40,193 bases of DNA from an uncultured Roseateles sp. (GCF_913777145.1 NZ_CAJYPS010000006.1:1-40193); one strand, 5' to 3'; positions 1 to 8,686 are shown, counted from the stretch's first letter. Numbers and translations: made by a program. The notes: generated from the letters alone by a model not told the origin.

Positions 1-690
1 AACGTGCTTGGCGGCTGATAGTGCCAAAGCTCGGTTTTCCATCATGAATCTGCGACCGCGTATTTCAACGCCATCTCATTTGCCATTGGCCGACTCCTGA
101 GCGCCACCTGACTACGTGACCGCAGCGGCCGGTAGGTAGGTTCGCCGTCAATCGCTGCCAGTCCGCCACTTCCATTGCGTTCGCCCCCTGCTCTTGGTCC
201 TGATCGCGATCTCTGCATACGACTCCCGGTCGCATGTCCGGTGATGAAACTAGCGGACACTCGCCCCATCGGTGGCGAATGACTCAGTACAGCCTAGTCC
301 GGTCACCACTGGCACTGGAGGTCAGCGAAACCGGAATCTGCGCCTGACCCGCTGAGCGGGTTGCCAGCCTCGGGCAGGCTCGTGTGATGAGCCAGGGGGC
401 GTGCAGCATGGCCTTCATGACTGAATCCCTAGACCGCAGCGCCATTCTCTTGCCTACGCATGTTGACGACGGCCTCTTGGCTCGCATCCCGGGCCCGTGT
501 GTTGTGCAGGCCAGCAGGTTGCTGCCTGACCCGGCATGCGCCGTCGAGGACGAGATGTCAGTCGATGTCATGGCCGACCGGATCGGACCAGTACGACTCA
601 CCTTCAAAAAGCGGCGCTATTGCAGGCCCAACGGGAACATCTCGTATGTGTCTTGGCTTTGTCGGCACGCTGAGCCACTTGCCGGCGCCG
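1..690. other. Lower-GC stretch without a supportable gene
   Basis: This stretch is visibly less GC-rich than the rest of the window. No reading frame has the codon pattern of its neighbours. Overlapping short frames on both strands (minus 284-607, plus 384-725) give low-complexity or unfamiliar proteins, so I call none of them. The plus frame at 384-725 has a short stretch, around the residues LDRSAILLPTHVDD, that faintly recalls the N-terminus of IS1182-type transposases, but the likeness stops there. The likely reading is eroded mobile or horizontally acquired DNA at the edge of the conserved region. A gene truncated by the left window edge cannot be excluded. Confidence 0.5.
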
Positions 691-693
691 AAA

Positions 694-755
694 GTTCAAA
701 GTTGAGCGAAACGAAAATCCGATAGTTCAGACTTGAGTGAGACACGGGTTCAAAG
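694..755. repeat. Degenerate direct repeats, possible IS subterminal sites
   Basis: Two 20-bp units, starting at 694 (GTTCAAAGTTGAGCGAAACG) and 725 (GTTCAGACTTGAGTGAGACA), match at about 15 of 20 positions with a 31-bp period. A third partial copy, GTTCAAAG, starts at 748. They sit where the low-GC stretch ends. Repeated, spaced binding sites at an element end are a known design of some insertion sequences such as the IS21 family. No transposase is visible, so assigning them to any family is inference. Confidence 0.4.
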
Positions 756-876
756 CCTGCTGAGCCGTCCAGCGTCAAGTGGTTGATCAGAAACGGTTGT
801 CAGTTCCGCGTTGAACGCAAACCGACACCGAGTTCGGAATCCGTTGCGCCCGACTTGGAGCGGCCGCCCTCCGACA

Positions 877-1695
877 ATGCCCGCCATGACGACGACCGAC
901 ATCGTTTTTGAGACGCCGCGCCGCGTTGTGGCCGCGGCGCTGGTCGGTGCGGCGGTGGGCGTGCTGGGTGGGCTCATCGGCTTGGGCGGCGCCGAGTTTC
1001 GCCTGCCGCTGCTCATCGGCCTGTTTGGCTTTGCTGCGCTGCACGCGGTCATCCTCAACAAGGCCATGAGCCTGATCGTGGTGACCAGTGCGCTCGTTTT
1101 CCGCCTGGGCGCGGTGCCGGCGGCGGAGGTGGCGGCCCACTGGCCCACGATGGGCAACCTGCTGGCTGGCAGCCTGGTCGGCGCCTGGCTTGGTGCCGGG
1201 TGGGCCACGCGGCTGGGCAACCGGCGCCTCTACCAGGTCATCAGCCTCCTGCTGCTGGCTATCGCCGCCGTGCTTCTCTTCGCCCACGGCCTGCGCTCCT
1301 CGGCGGCGGTGCTGCAGGGGCCAGCACAGCTCCTGGCCGGCCTGGTGGCCGGCTTTGTCATCGGCGTCGTCGCCGCGGTGATGGGCGTCGCCGGCGGCGA
1401 GTTGCTCATTCCCACCTTGATCCTGCTCTATGGCGTGGACATCAAGCTCGCCGGCAGCCTGTCGGTGGCCATCAGCTTGCCGACGATGGCGGTCGGCTTC
1501 GTCAGGTTCAGCCGCGACAGGGCCTTCGAGGTCCTGCGCCACAACGGGCGGTTCGTTCTGGCCATGGCGGTCGGCTCAATCCTCGGCACCGCCATCGGCG
1601 GCCAGCTGCTGGGCATTGTCTCCAGCGCCGTGCTGCTGCCCGTGCTGGCCGGCATTCTGGTCGTCTCCTCGGTGAAGGTCTGGCGCCACAAGTAG
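877..1695 (+). CDS. TauE/SafE family anion permease
   Basis: This is a predicted inner-membrane permease of the sulfite exporter TauE/SafE family. Members move sulfite, sulfonates or other small organosulfur anions; the substrate here is unknown. The protein is almost entirely hydrophobic and shows the two internally repeated glycine-rich signatures of the family, GLIGLGGAEFRLP near the N-terminus and GVAGGELLIPTLI in the second half. I chose ATG 877 (272 aa). The frame stays open back to a TTG at 811, but the added residues are polar and unlike the family. ATG 886 is another possible start. A GGAG at 857-860 is rather far for a ribosome-binding site. No neighbour points to sulfur metabolism. 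The gene lies just inside the boundary with the low-GC left end and appears monocistronic. Confidence 0.85.
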   Translation: MPAMTTTDIVFETPRRVVAAALVGAAVGVLGGLIGLGGAEFRLPLLIGLFGFAALHAVILNKAMSLIVVTSALVFRLGAVPAAEVAAHWPTMGNLLAGSLVGAWLGAGWATRLGNRRLYQVISLLLLAIAAVLLFAHGLRSSAAVLQGPAQLLAGLVAGFVIGVVAAVMGVAGGELLIPTLILLYGVDIKLAGSLSVAISLPTMAVGFVRFSRDRAFEVLRHNGRFVLAMAVGSILGTAIGGQLLGIVSSAVLLPVLAGILVVSSVKVWRHK

Positions 1696-2133
1696 CCAGG
1701 AGTCCCAACTGGAACAGGACAGACACCTGAGCGTCCCTGATCAACCGGCACCGCCGTTCCACGCTTGGGCGGCGCACGCGCCGGCAGGCGCCTGATCGCA
1801 GAGCGTCTTCGGGTGCTGTGCTGGCATGGAACCGACACCCGCAGCGCCCCCACCCGGCCCGCCAGCGCCGTGGCGTGCGGCGCCCCGCAGGCCTGGGCGC
1901 TTGATGAATAGCGCGGCGGGCGGCCAGCACCTGCATGCGCCGACCGGTGGCTAGGTCGTTGGGCACGAGGTCGGGCAGGGCCTGAGCGCCCAGCAAAACG
2001 GTCATCCTGGGGGCGTGCGGGCCTGAGGCGGTGCCAGGTCTTGCGCGATGGGCGGTGGGGCTGCGTCCAGCGCGTGCCGCCCGAATACTGTCCGGGAGGT
2101 GTCAGCGCCCCCTGGCCTTTAGACTGCGGCGCA
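1696..2133. other. Intergenic gap before the mrp operon
   Basis: I see no credible gene in these 438 bp. Minus-strand frames across it are arginine/proline-rich shadows. It must hold the mrp promoter. A -10-like TAGACT at 2120-2125 would start transcription about 2 nt before the mrpA ATG, giving a near-leaderless message, but no good -35 is visible. The run AACTGGAACAGGACAGACAC at 1707-1726 looks like intergenic repeat material, but I cannot assign it. Confidence 0.5.
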
Positions 2134-5058
2134 ATGTCCCTGCTGCTGCTTCTCTTCCTGCCCTTGCTCGGCAGCGCGGTCGCCGCGCTGCTGCCCACCA
2201 GTGCACGCAATCTGGAGTCGCTGTGGGCGGCTGCGATCGCGCTGGCCGTGGCGGTGAAGCTGGCGCTGCTGTTCCCCGCGGTCAGTGCGGGCGGCGTGCT
2301 GGTAGAGCGCTGGGCCTGGCTGCCCAGCCTGGGGCTGGACCTGAGCGTGCGGCTGGACGGCTTTGCATGGATGTTCGCGATGCTGGTCAGCGCCATGGGC
2401 CTGCTGGTCATCGTCTATGCGCGCTACTACCTGTCGCCCGACGACCCGGCCGCGCGCTTTTACTCGCTGCTGCTGGGCTTCATGGGCGCGATGCTGGGCG
2501 TGGTGCTGTCGGGCAATCTGCTGCAGCTGGTGGTGTTCTGGGAGCTCACCAGCATCTTCTCCTTCCTGCTGATCGGCTACTGGACCCACCGCAAGGACGC
2601 GCGCCGCGGCGCCCGCCTGGCGTTCACGGTCACGGCCAGCGGCGGCTTGGCGCTGCTGGCCGGCGTGCTGCTGCTGGGTCAGGTGGTGGGCAGTTATGAG
2701 CTGGACGTGGTGTTGCGCAGCGGCGCGCTGGTGCAGGCCCATGCGCTGTACCCGGTGCTGCTGGGCCTGGTGCTGCTGGGCGCGCTGACCAAGAGCGCGC
2801 AGTTCCCCTTCCACTTCTGGCTGCCGCATGCGATGGCCGCGCCCACGCCGGTGTCGGCCTATCTGCATTCGGCCACCATGGTGAAGGCCGGCGTGTTCCT
2901 GCTCGCAAGGCTGTGGCCGGTGCTGGCGGGCACGGATGCCTGGTTCTGGGTGGTGGGTGGCGCGGGCCTGGCCACGCTGCTGCTGGGCGCCTATGCGGCG
3001 ATGTTCCAGAACGACCTCAAGGGGCTGCTGGCCTATTCCACGATCAGCCACCTGGGACTGATCACGCTGCTGCTGGGGCTCAACAGCCCGCTGGCCGCGG
3101 TGGCGGCGGTGTTCCACATGATGAACCACGCGACCTTCAAGGCCTCGCTGTTCATGTCGGTGGGCATCATCGACCACGAGACCGGCACGCGCGACATGCG
3201 GCGGCTGCGCGGCCTCTACCACCACATGCCCATCACCGGCACGCTGGCCATCGTGGCCTGCGCGGCCATGGCCGGCGTGCCGCTGCTGAACGGCTTCCTG
3301 TCCAAGGAAATGTTCTTCGCGGAGACCGTGTTCGTCAGCGCCCACCCGGCGGTGGAATACCTGCTGCCGGCCGCGGCCACGCTGGCCGGGGTGTTCGCGG
3401 TCGTGTATTCGCTGCGCTTTGCGCATGACGTGTTCTTCGGCCCGCCCGCCACCGACTGCCCGCGCCAGCCGCACGAGCCGGTGCACTGGATGCGCGTGCC
3501 GGTGGAGCTGCTGGTGCTGGCCTGCGTGGTCGTGGGCACGCTGCCGGCCTGGTCCATAGGCCCGCTGCTGGCGGTGGCCGCGCAGCCGGTGGTGGGCGGG
3601 CCGCTGCCGGACTACAGCCTGGCGGTCTGGCACGGCTTCAACACGCCGCTGCTGATGAGCGCGCTGGCCACGCTGGGCGGCCTGCTGGCCTACCGGCGCT
3701 GGGGGCCGCGCTTCAAGGCCCGCCGTGGGCGCGCCGCGCCGCTGCTGGGCGGGCTGGACGGCAAGCGCCTGTGCGAGGACCTGGTGGCCGCGCTGTCGGG
3801 CGCGGCGCGCCGGCTGGTGCGGACCCTGGGCACCAGGCGTCTGCAGCCGCAGCTCTTTGTGATGCTGCTGATCGCGGGCCTGGCGGGCCTGGGCTCGGCG
3901 CTGATCGTGCCGCTGAGCTGGGGCGACCGCGCGCGCGTGCCGGCCACGCCGGAGTTCGTGCTGCTGTGGGTGATCGCCGGCGCCTGCGCGGTGGGCGCGG
4001 CCTACCAGGCCAAGTTCCACCGGCTCGCGGCGCTGACCATGCTGGGCGTCGTGGGCCTGGCGCTGTGCATCAGCTTCGCGTGGTTCTCGGCACCCGACCT
4101 GGCGCTGACCCAACTGGCGGTGGAGGTGGTCACGCTGGTGCTGTTCCTGCTGGGCCTGCGCTGGATGCCCAAGCGCGTGGCGCAGGACGACGACCCGCGC
4201 ACCGCCGCGCGGGGCCGCTGGCGGCGCGGGCGCGACCTGGTGCTGGCGCTGGCGATAGGCGTGGGCCTGTCCGCGCTGTCCTATGCGCTGCTGACCCGCT
4301 CGGCACCACAGTCCATCTCCCCGCAGTTCATCGCGAAGGCGCTGCCCGAGGGCGGCGGCACCAATGTGGTCAATGTGATGCTGGTGGACTTCCGCGCGTT
4401 CGACACGCTGGGCGAGATCACCGTGCTGGGCCTGGTGGGCCTGACGGTCTATGCGCTGCTGCGGCGCTTCCGGCCGGCGCGCGAGGCGGTGGACGTGACC
4501 GAGCAGCAGCGCACCAGCGTGGAGGCCGCCGGTGCCGATCTGGTGGACCGCGACGGCGATGGCGCCGCCCACCTGCCGCCCTATCTGGAGGTGCCCGCCG
4601 TGCTGGTGCGGCTGCTGCTGCCGGTGGCGGTGCTGTACGCCTTCCACCTCTTCATGCGCGGCCACAACGAGCCCGGCGGCGGCTTCGTGGCCGGCCTGGT
4701 GGTGGCCATCGCCTTCATTGCGCAGTACATGGTCAGCGGCACGCGCTGGGTGGAGGCGCGGCTGGCGCTGCAGCCCACCCGCTGGATCGCCGCGGGCCTG
4801 CTGATCGCGCTGCTGACCGGCCTGGGCTCGCTGCTGCTGGGCTATCCCTTCCTGACCACGCACACCGCCCATGTGCACTGGCCGCTGGTGGGCGAGGTGC
4901 ACCTGCCGTCGGCGGCGCTGTTCGACGTGGGCGTGTTCGCGGTGGTGGTGGGCTCCACGCTGCTGCTGCTGACCGCCATTGCCCACCAGTCGCTGCGCGC
5001 GCGCCGCCGCCAGGGCGTGGCGGCGCCCGAGACCCCGGAGGATGAATGGAAGCGGTGA
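2134..5058 (+). CDS. mrpA: Mrp-type monovalent cation/H+ antiporter subunit A (A-B fusion)
   Basis: This is the large subunit of the multisubunit Mrp/Pha/Mnh Na+(K+)/H+ antiporter of the inner membrane, which exports Na+ or K+ against protons for alkali and salt tolerance. The N-terminal half is a NuoL/ND5-like proton-channel domain with the conserved glutamate in FWELTS and the lysine in ALTKSAQFPFHFWLP. A short hydrophobic domain follows (roughly residues 590-690, with the signature FSAPDLALTQL). The C-terminus (roughly residues 810-960) is an MrpB-like domain with the RGHNEPGGGF signature. At 974 aa it has the size of the fused A-B subunits of six-gene pha-type operons. The frame is open upstream to 2041, but the residues MSLLLLLFLPLLG from ATG 2134 begin the first membrane helix. 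It is the first gene of mrpA-CDEFG and overlaps mrpC by 13 bp. Confidence 0.95.
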   Translation: MSLLLLLFLPLLGSAVAALLPTSARNLESLWAAAIALAVAVKLALLFPAVSAGGVLVERWAWLPSLGLDLSVRLDGFAWMFAMLVSAMGLLVIVYARYYLSPDDPAARFYSLLLGFMGAMLGVVLSGNLLQLVVFWELTSIFSFLLIGYWTHRKDARRGARLAFTVTASGGLALLAGVLLLGQVVGSYELDVVLRSGALVQAHALYPVLLGLVLLGALTKSAQFPFHFWLPHAMAAPTPVSAYLHSATMVKAGVFLLARLWPVLAGTDAWFWVVGGAGLATLLLGAYAAMFQNDLKGLLAYSTISHLGLITLLLGLNSPLAAVAAVFHMMNHATFKASLFMSVGIIDHETGTRDMRRLRGLYHHMPITGTLAIVACAAMAGVPLLNGFLSKEMFFAETVFVSAHPAVEYLLPAAATLAGVFAVVYSLRFAHDVFFGPPATDCPRQPHEPVHWMRVPVELLVLACVVVGTLPAWSIGPLLAVAAQPVVGGPLPDYSLAVWHGFNTPLLMSALATLGGLLAYRRWGPRFKARRGRAAPLLGGLDGKRLCEDLVAALSGAARRLVRTLGTRRLQPQLFVMLLIAGLAGLGSALIVPLSWGDRARVPATPEFVLLWVIAGACAVGAAYQAKFHRLAALTMLGVVGLALCISFAWFSAPDLALTQLAVEVVTLVLFLLGLRWMPKRVAQDDDPRTAARGRWRRGRDLVLALAIGVGLSALSYALLTRSAPQSISPQFIAKALPEGGGTNVVNVMLVDFRAFDTLGEITVLGLVGLTVYALLRRFRPAREAVDVTEQQRTSVEAAGADLVDRDGDGAAHLPPYLEVPAVLVRLLLPVAVLYAFHLFMRGHNEPGGGFVAGLVVAIAFIAQYMVSGTRWVEARLALQPTRWIAAGLLIALLTGLGSLLLGYPFLTTHTAHVHWPLVGEVHLPSAALFDVGVFAVVVGSTLLLLTAIAHQSLRARRRQGVAAPETPEDEWKR

Positions 5059-5390
5059 TCTCCCTTGCGATCGGCGTGCTGGCCGCGGCCGGCGTGTGGC
5101 TGGTGCTGCGGCCGCGGACCTTCCAGGTGCTGATCGGCCTGTCGCTGCTGTCCTATGCGATCAACCTGTTCATCTTCAGCGTGGGCAGCCTGTCCATAGG
5201 CCGCGAGCCCATCGTGCGCGCCGGCGTGCCGGCCGACCTGGTGAACTACACCGACCCGCTGCCCCAGTCCCTGGTGCTGACCGCCATCGTCATCGGCTTC
5301 GCGACCACCGCGCTGTTCCTGGTCGTGCTGCTGGCGCTGCGCGGCCTGTCGGGTGGTGACCATGTGGACGGCCAGGAGGAGCAGCCATGA
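5046..5390 (+). CDS. mrpC: Mrp antiporter subunit C (NuoK-like)
   Basis: A 114-aa protein with three membrane helices, homologous to NuoK of complex I and to MrpC/PhaC. It packs between the A and D subunits and is needed for antiport. After the first helix it has the family pattern of a short positively charged turn (LRPRTFQVLIGLSLLSYAIN), then a periplasmic stretch containing a YTDPLPQSLVLTAIVIGFA motif typical of MrpC. The start at 5046 lies inside the 3' end of mrpA (13-bp overlap), and the stop overlaps mrpD in an ATGA, so translation is probably coupled along the operon. Confidence 0.95.
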   Translation: MEAVISLAIGVLAAAGVWLVLRPRTFQVLIGLSLLSYAINLFIFSVGSLSIGREPIVRAGVPADLVNYTDPLPQSLVLTAIVIGFATTALFLVVLLALRGLSGGDHVDGQEEQP

Positions 5391-7027
5391 CGGCCGGCCC
5401 GCCGCCGCTGATCGCGCTGGTGCTGCTGCCGCTGGCCACGGCCGCGCTGATGCTGCTGCTGGGCGAGGGCCGGCGCGGCCTCAAGGCGGTGGCCAATGTG
5501 CTGTCCACCGCCGCGGGCCTGGCGCTGGCGGTGGCGGTGATGGCCGACGTGGCCGGCCGCCCCGCGCCCGCGGCCTTCAGCGTCTACCTGCCCGGCAACT
5601 GGCCGGTGCCGCTGGGCATAGCGCTGGTGGCGGACCGGCTCTCGGCTGCGCTGGCGGTGCTGACCGGCGCCGTGGGCCTGGCCGCGCTGCTGTACGCGCT
5701 GGCGCGCTGGCAGCACGCGGGCGTGTACTTCCATGTGCTGTTCCAGCTGCAGCTGATGGGCCTGTACGGCGCCTTCCTGACCGCCGACCTGTTCAACCTC
5801 TTCGTGTTCTTCGAGGTGCTGCTGGCCGCCAGCTACGGCCTGCTGCTGCACGGCGGCGGCAGCGCGCGGGTGCGGGCCGGGCTGCACTACATCGCGATCA
5901 ACCTGGTCGCGTCGCTGCTGTTCCTGATCGGCGTGGCCGTGCTGTACGGCGTGACCGGCACGCTCAACATGGCCGACATCGCGCAGAAACTGCCGGCCGT
6001 GCCGGTCAGCGACCGCGGCCTGCTGCACGCGGGCGCGGCCATCCTGGCCATCGCCTTCCTGGCCAAGGCCGGGCTGTGGCCGCTGAACTTCTGGCTGCCG
6101 CCGGCCTACGCGGCCGCCAGTGCGCCGGCCGCCGCGGTGTTCGCCATCCTGACCAAGGTGGGCGTGTACGCGGTGCTGCGGCTGTGGACGCTGTGCTTCC
6201 CGGCCGATGCCGGCGCGTCGGCGGGCTTTGGCGGCAGCGTGCTGGTGTGGGGCGGCATCGCCACGCTGGCCTATGGCTCGCTGGGCATGCTGGCCTCGCA
6301 GCAGCTGGCGCGGCTGGCGGCCTATGCGGTGATCGCGTCCTCGGGCACGCTGATCGCCTGCACCGGCTTCGACGCGCCCGCGCTCAGCGGCGGCGCGCTG
6401 TTCTACCTGGCCAGCTCCACGCTGGCGGCCTGCGCGCTGTTCCTGCTGGTCGAGCTGCTGGAGCGTGCGCGCCAGGTGGACCAGGGCCCGGCGCAGCTGG
6501 ACGACGGCCAGCGCGCGCTGCCTGCCTTCCTGGACGCCGAGCCGGCGCCCGGCGTCAACCTTGACGATGACGAGCAGGTGCTGACCGGCCGCGCCATCCC
6601 CGGCTCGCTGGCCTTCCTGGGCCTGAGCTTCACGCTGTGTGCGCTGGTCACCGCCGGCCTGCCGCCGTTGTCGGGCTTCGTGGCCAAGCTGGCCATGCTG
6701 ATGGCGTTGCCGGCCCAGGCCACACCGGCGGCCTGGGGGCTGTTCGGGCTGCTGATCGTGTCGGGTCTGTGCGCGGCCATCGCGCTGATGCGCGTGGGCA
6801 TGCGGCATTTCTGGACCACGCAGGACCGCGCCGCGCCGCGCCTGCGTGTCATCGAGACCCTGCCCATCGCCGGCCTGCTGGCCGCGACGCTGGCGCTGGT
6901 GCTGCACGGCGAGGCGGCGCTCGGCTATGCGCGCGCGGCGGCGGAGTCGCTGCACCAGCCGCGGCTCTACATCGATGCGGTGCTGGGCGCACAGCCGCTG
7001 CGGCCCGCGGCGGAGGGCGCGCGATGA
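5387..7027 (+). CDS. mrpD: Mrp antiporter subunit D (NuoN/NuoM-like)
   Basis: This is the second large antiporter-like subunit of the Mrp complex (546 aa, slightly longer than many MrpD proteins). It carries the key acidic residue in FVFFEVLLAASYGL and the lysines in LAKAGLWPLNFWLP and LTKVGVYAVLRLW, which form the proton path in NuoL/M/N-type proteins. About 40-50 extra hydrophilic residues lie near position 360-400 (acidic, with GVNLDDDEQV). This fits a cytoplasmic loop and is seen in other proteobacterial PhaD proteins. It starts in an ATGA overlap with mrpC and ends in an ATGA overlap with mrpE. Confidence 0.95.
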   Translation: MTAGPPPLIALVLLPLATAALMLLLGEGRRGLKAVANVLSTAAGLALAVAVMADVAGRPAPAAFSVYLPGNWPVPLGIALVADRLSAALAVLTGAVGLAALLYALARWQHAGVYFHVLFQLQLMGLYGAFLTADLFNLFVFFEVLLAASYGLLLHGGGSARVRAGLHYIAINLVASLLFLIGVAVLYGVTGTLNMADIAQKLPAVPVSDRGLLHAGAAILAIAFLAKAGLWPLNFWLPPAYAAASAPAAAVFAILTKVGVYAVLRLWTLCFPADAGASAGFGGSVLVWGGIATLAYGSLGMLASQQLARLAAYAVIASSGTLIACTGFDAPALSGGALFYLASSTLAACALFLLVELLERARQVDQGPAQLDDGQRALPAFLDAEPAPGVNLDDDEQVLTGRAIPGSLAFLGLSFTLCALVTAGLPPLSGFVAKLAMLMALPAQATPAAWGLFGLLIVSGLCAAIALMRVGMRHFWTTQDRAAPRLRVIETLPIAGLLAATLALVLHGEAALGYARAAAESLHQPRLYIDAVLGAQPLRPAAEGAR

Positions 7028-7512
7028 AGCGCTGGCTGCCGTCGCCGTGGTTGTCGCTGGGCCTGCTGGGCGGCTGGCTGCTGCTGACCCGCAGCTTCAG
7101 CCCCGGCCAGTGGCTGCTGGGCCTGCTGGTGGCCGTGCTGCTGCCGCTGCTGCTGGCGCCGCTGCGCCCGCGGCCCGGGCCGCTGCGCCACAAGGCGCGC
7201 CTGCTGCGCCTCATCCTGCGCGTGGGGGTGGACGTGGTGCGCTCGGCGCTGCAGGTGGCGGCCAGCGTGCTGCGCGCACGGGGCACGCCGCCGCGTGGGC
7301 AGTTTGTGCTCGTGCCGCTGGAGCTGCGCGATGCGCATGCGCTGGCCGCGCTGGCCATGATCACCGCGGTCGTGCCCGGCACGGTCTGGGCCGAGCTGGC
7401 GCCGGACCGCAGCGCCTTGCTGCTGCATGTGTTCGACCTGGAGGACGAGGCCGCCTTCATCGCGCAGTTCAAGCGCGACTACGAGCAGCCGCTGAAGGAG
7501 ATCTTCGAATGA
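7024..7512 (+). CDS. mrpE: Mrp antiporter subunit E
   Basis: A 162-aa membrane protein of the MrpE/MnhE/PhaE family, a small subunit needed for assembly of the antiporter. Two or three N-terminal helices (residues 10-55) precede a soluble domain containing the family pattern ALAMITAVVPGTVWAEL and a C-terminal HVFDLEDE stretch. The frame is open far upstream, but ATG 7024 gives the ATGA overlap with mrpD and a normal family length. The stop overlaps the mrpF start, again ATGA. Confidence 0.93.
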   Translation: MKRWLPSPWLSLGLLGGWLLLTRSFSPGQWLLGLLVAVLLPLLLAPLRPRPGPLRHKARLLRLILRVGVDVVRSALQVAASVLRARGTPPRGQFVLVPLELRDAHALAALAMITAVVPGTVWAELAPDRSALLLHVFDLEDEAAFIAQFKRDYEQPLKEIFE

Positions 7513-7784
7513 GCCCCCTGCTGTCCCTGGCCCTGAGCATCACGCTGGGGCTCTACCTGATCGCGATGGGCCTGGGCCTGCTGCGCCTGGTGCGCGGCCC
7601 CAGCGCCCAGGACCGCGTGCTGGCGCTGGACTTCATCTACGTGGTCGGCATGCTGGTGATGCTGGTGCTGGCCATTCGCTACAACAGCGAGATGTATTTC
7701 GAGGGCGCCCTCATCATGGTGCTGTTCGGCTTCGTGGGCTCGGTAGCCCTGGCCAAGTTCCTGCTGCGCGGCGAGGTGGTGTGA
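7509..7784 (+). CDS. mrpF: Mrp antiporter subunit F
   Basis: A 91-aa protein with three membrane helices, of the MrpF/PhaF family. The signature LRLVRGPSAQDRVLALDFIYV after the first helix is characteristic. The start at ATG 7509 overlaps the mrpE stop. The frame is open far upstream in another gene's shadow, so the overlap decides the start. The next gene, mrpG, follows after a 64-nt gap, the only real gap in the operon. Confidence 0.93.
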   Translation: MSPLLSLALSITLGLYLIAMGLGLLRLVRGPSAQDRVLALDFIYVVGMLVMLVLAIRYNSEMYFEGALIMVLFGFVGSVALAKFLLRGEVV

Positions 7785-7848
7785 GACGCCTCTTGCCCCA
7801 TCTCGCCGCCGAGCGCCGCCCGCAGCCTATGACGTGGAGACCTGAGTG

Positions 7849-8184
7849 ATGCCGCCGCTGAACGAGATCGTCGTGGCCGTGCTGCTGCTGGGCAGCGGCG
7901 TGGTGGTGCTGGTGGCGGCGCTGGGCCTGTGGCGGCTGCCGGACTTTTTCCTGCGCATGCACGCGCCCGCGCTCGCGTCCACGCTGGCCGCGTGGGTGGT
8001 GACGCTGGCGTCCATCATCCACTTCAGCGCGCGCGGCCAGGGCCTCAGCCTGCATGTGTGGCTGATCATCATCGTGCTGGCCATCACCGCGCCGGTGACC
8101 ACCCTCGTGCTGGCGCGGGCGGCGCTGTTCCGGCGCCGTCAGGCCGGCGACGCCGTGCCGCCGCCGCTGAGGCCCCGGGACTGA
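7849..8184 (+). CDS. mrpG: Mrp antiporter subunit G
   Basis: The last subunit of the Mrp antiporter, 111 aa, three helices, with the family motif LGLWRLPDFFLRMHAPA followed by a conserved helix. ATG 7849 is preceded by GGAG at 7835-7838; a GTG one codon earlier is in frame but less likely. The stop codon lies inside a palindrome shared with the convergent thioredoxin gene. With this gene the set A(B)-C-D-E-F-G is complete, so the antiporter should be functional. Confidence 0.93.
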   Translation: MPPLNEIVVAVLLLGSGVVVLVAALGLWRLPDFFLRMHAPALASTLAAWVVTLASIIHFSARGQGLSLHVWLIIIVLAITAPVTTLVLARAALFRRRQAGDAVPPPLRPRD

Positions 8185-8197
8185 GCCGCGGCTCAGT
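8180..8197. terminator. 18-bp palindrome over two convergent stop codons
   Basis: ACTGAGCCGCGGCTCAGT is a perfect palindrome. It contains the TGA of mrpG (8182-8184) and, symmetrically, the TGA of the minus-strand thioredoxin gene (read as TCA 8193-8195). As RNA from either strand it can fold into a 7-bp stem with a CGCG loop. There is no U-tract, so if it ends transcription it is not a classic intrinsic terminator. Confidence 0.45.
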
Positions 8198-8657
8198 GCG
8201 TCTTGCTGACGCGCTCGAAGAACTCGTAGACGCCCTGGTCGCCCATCTTGCGGGCGTCGGCCAGCTCGCCACCGGTGGTGGCGTACAGCACCTTGCCCTG
8301 GGGCGACAGCACGGCCACGGCCGGGATGCCCTTCTTCAGCGGCACGCCGTAGGCCTCGGCGATGTCCACGTTGTGGTCGAAGCGGCCCACGTCCACCTTC
8401 ACGACCTTGTAGCTCTTGGCGATCAGCGGCGCGCTGGCGCCGCCCTTGAAGGCCGCGTCCAGCATGCGGCAGTCGCCGCACCAGTTCGCGCCGAACACCA
8501 CCAGCACCGGCAGCTTGGCCTTGGCGGCCTCGTCCAGCGTGGCGCGGATCTCGGCCTTGGCGTCGGCGCTCTCGTTGTAGATGGGCGCGGGGCCGGCCGC
8601 GTGGGCAGCGAGGCCCAGCGTGGCGAGCAGCGTGGCGGCGAGGAAGTGACGGCGCAT
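8193..8657 (-). CDS. Periplasmic thioredoxin-family protein
   Basis: A 154-aa thioredoxin-fold protein with a Sec signal peptide (MRRHFLAATLL...AHA, cleavage near residue 20). The active site is W59-C60-G-D-C63, and the cis-proline occurs in GIPAVAVL. The length and the CGDC centre resemble thioredoxin-like proteins annotated as thiol-disulfide reductases. Its partner is unknown. ATG 8657 has a good GGAG 7-8 nt upstream. It lies 29 bp after the outer-membrane channel gene of the RND operon on the same strand, so it is probably co-transcribed with the efflux genes. It is not a usual member of such operons. Confidence 0.85.
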   Translation of the reverse strand: MRRHFLAATLLATLGLAAHAAGPAPIYNESADAKAEIRATLDEAAKAKLPVLVVFGANWCGDCRMLDAAFKGGASAPLIAKSYKVVKVDVGRFDHNVDIAEAYGVPLKKGIPAVAVLSPQGKVLYATTGGELADARKMGDQGVYEFFERVSKTH

Positions 8658-8686
8658 GGGGTTCTCCAGGGAAAGAAGGCGGGGCG

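Noticed and set aside
384..725. Possible IS1182-type transposase N-terminus
   Set aside because: Only about 14 residues look similar and nothing downstream fits; too weak to call a pseudogene.
1707..1726. Run AACTGGAACAGGACAGACAC that looks like transposon-associated intergenic sequence
   Set aside because: Only a memory impression; no second copy, no terminal repeat and no transposase in the window.
2119..4986. A 955-codon open frame antisense to mrpA
   Set aside because: It mirrors a clear Mrp gene, is rich in His, Gln and Arg with no domain, and such long antisense frames are a normal effect of GC-rich third positions.
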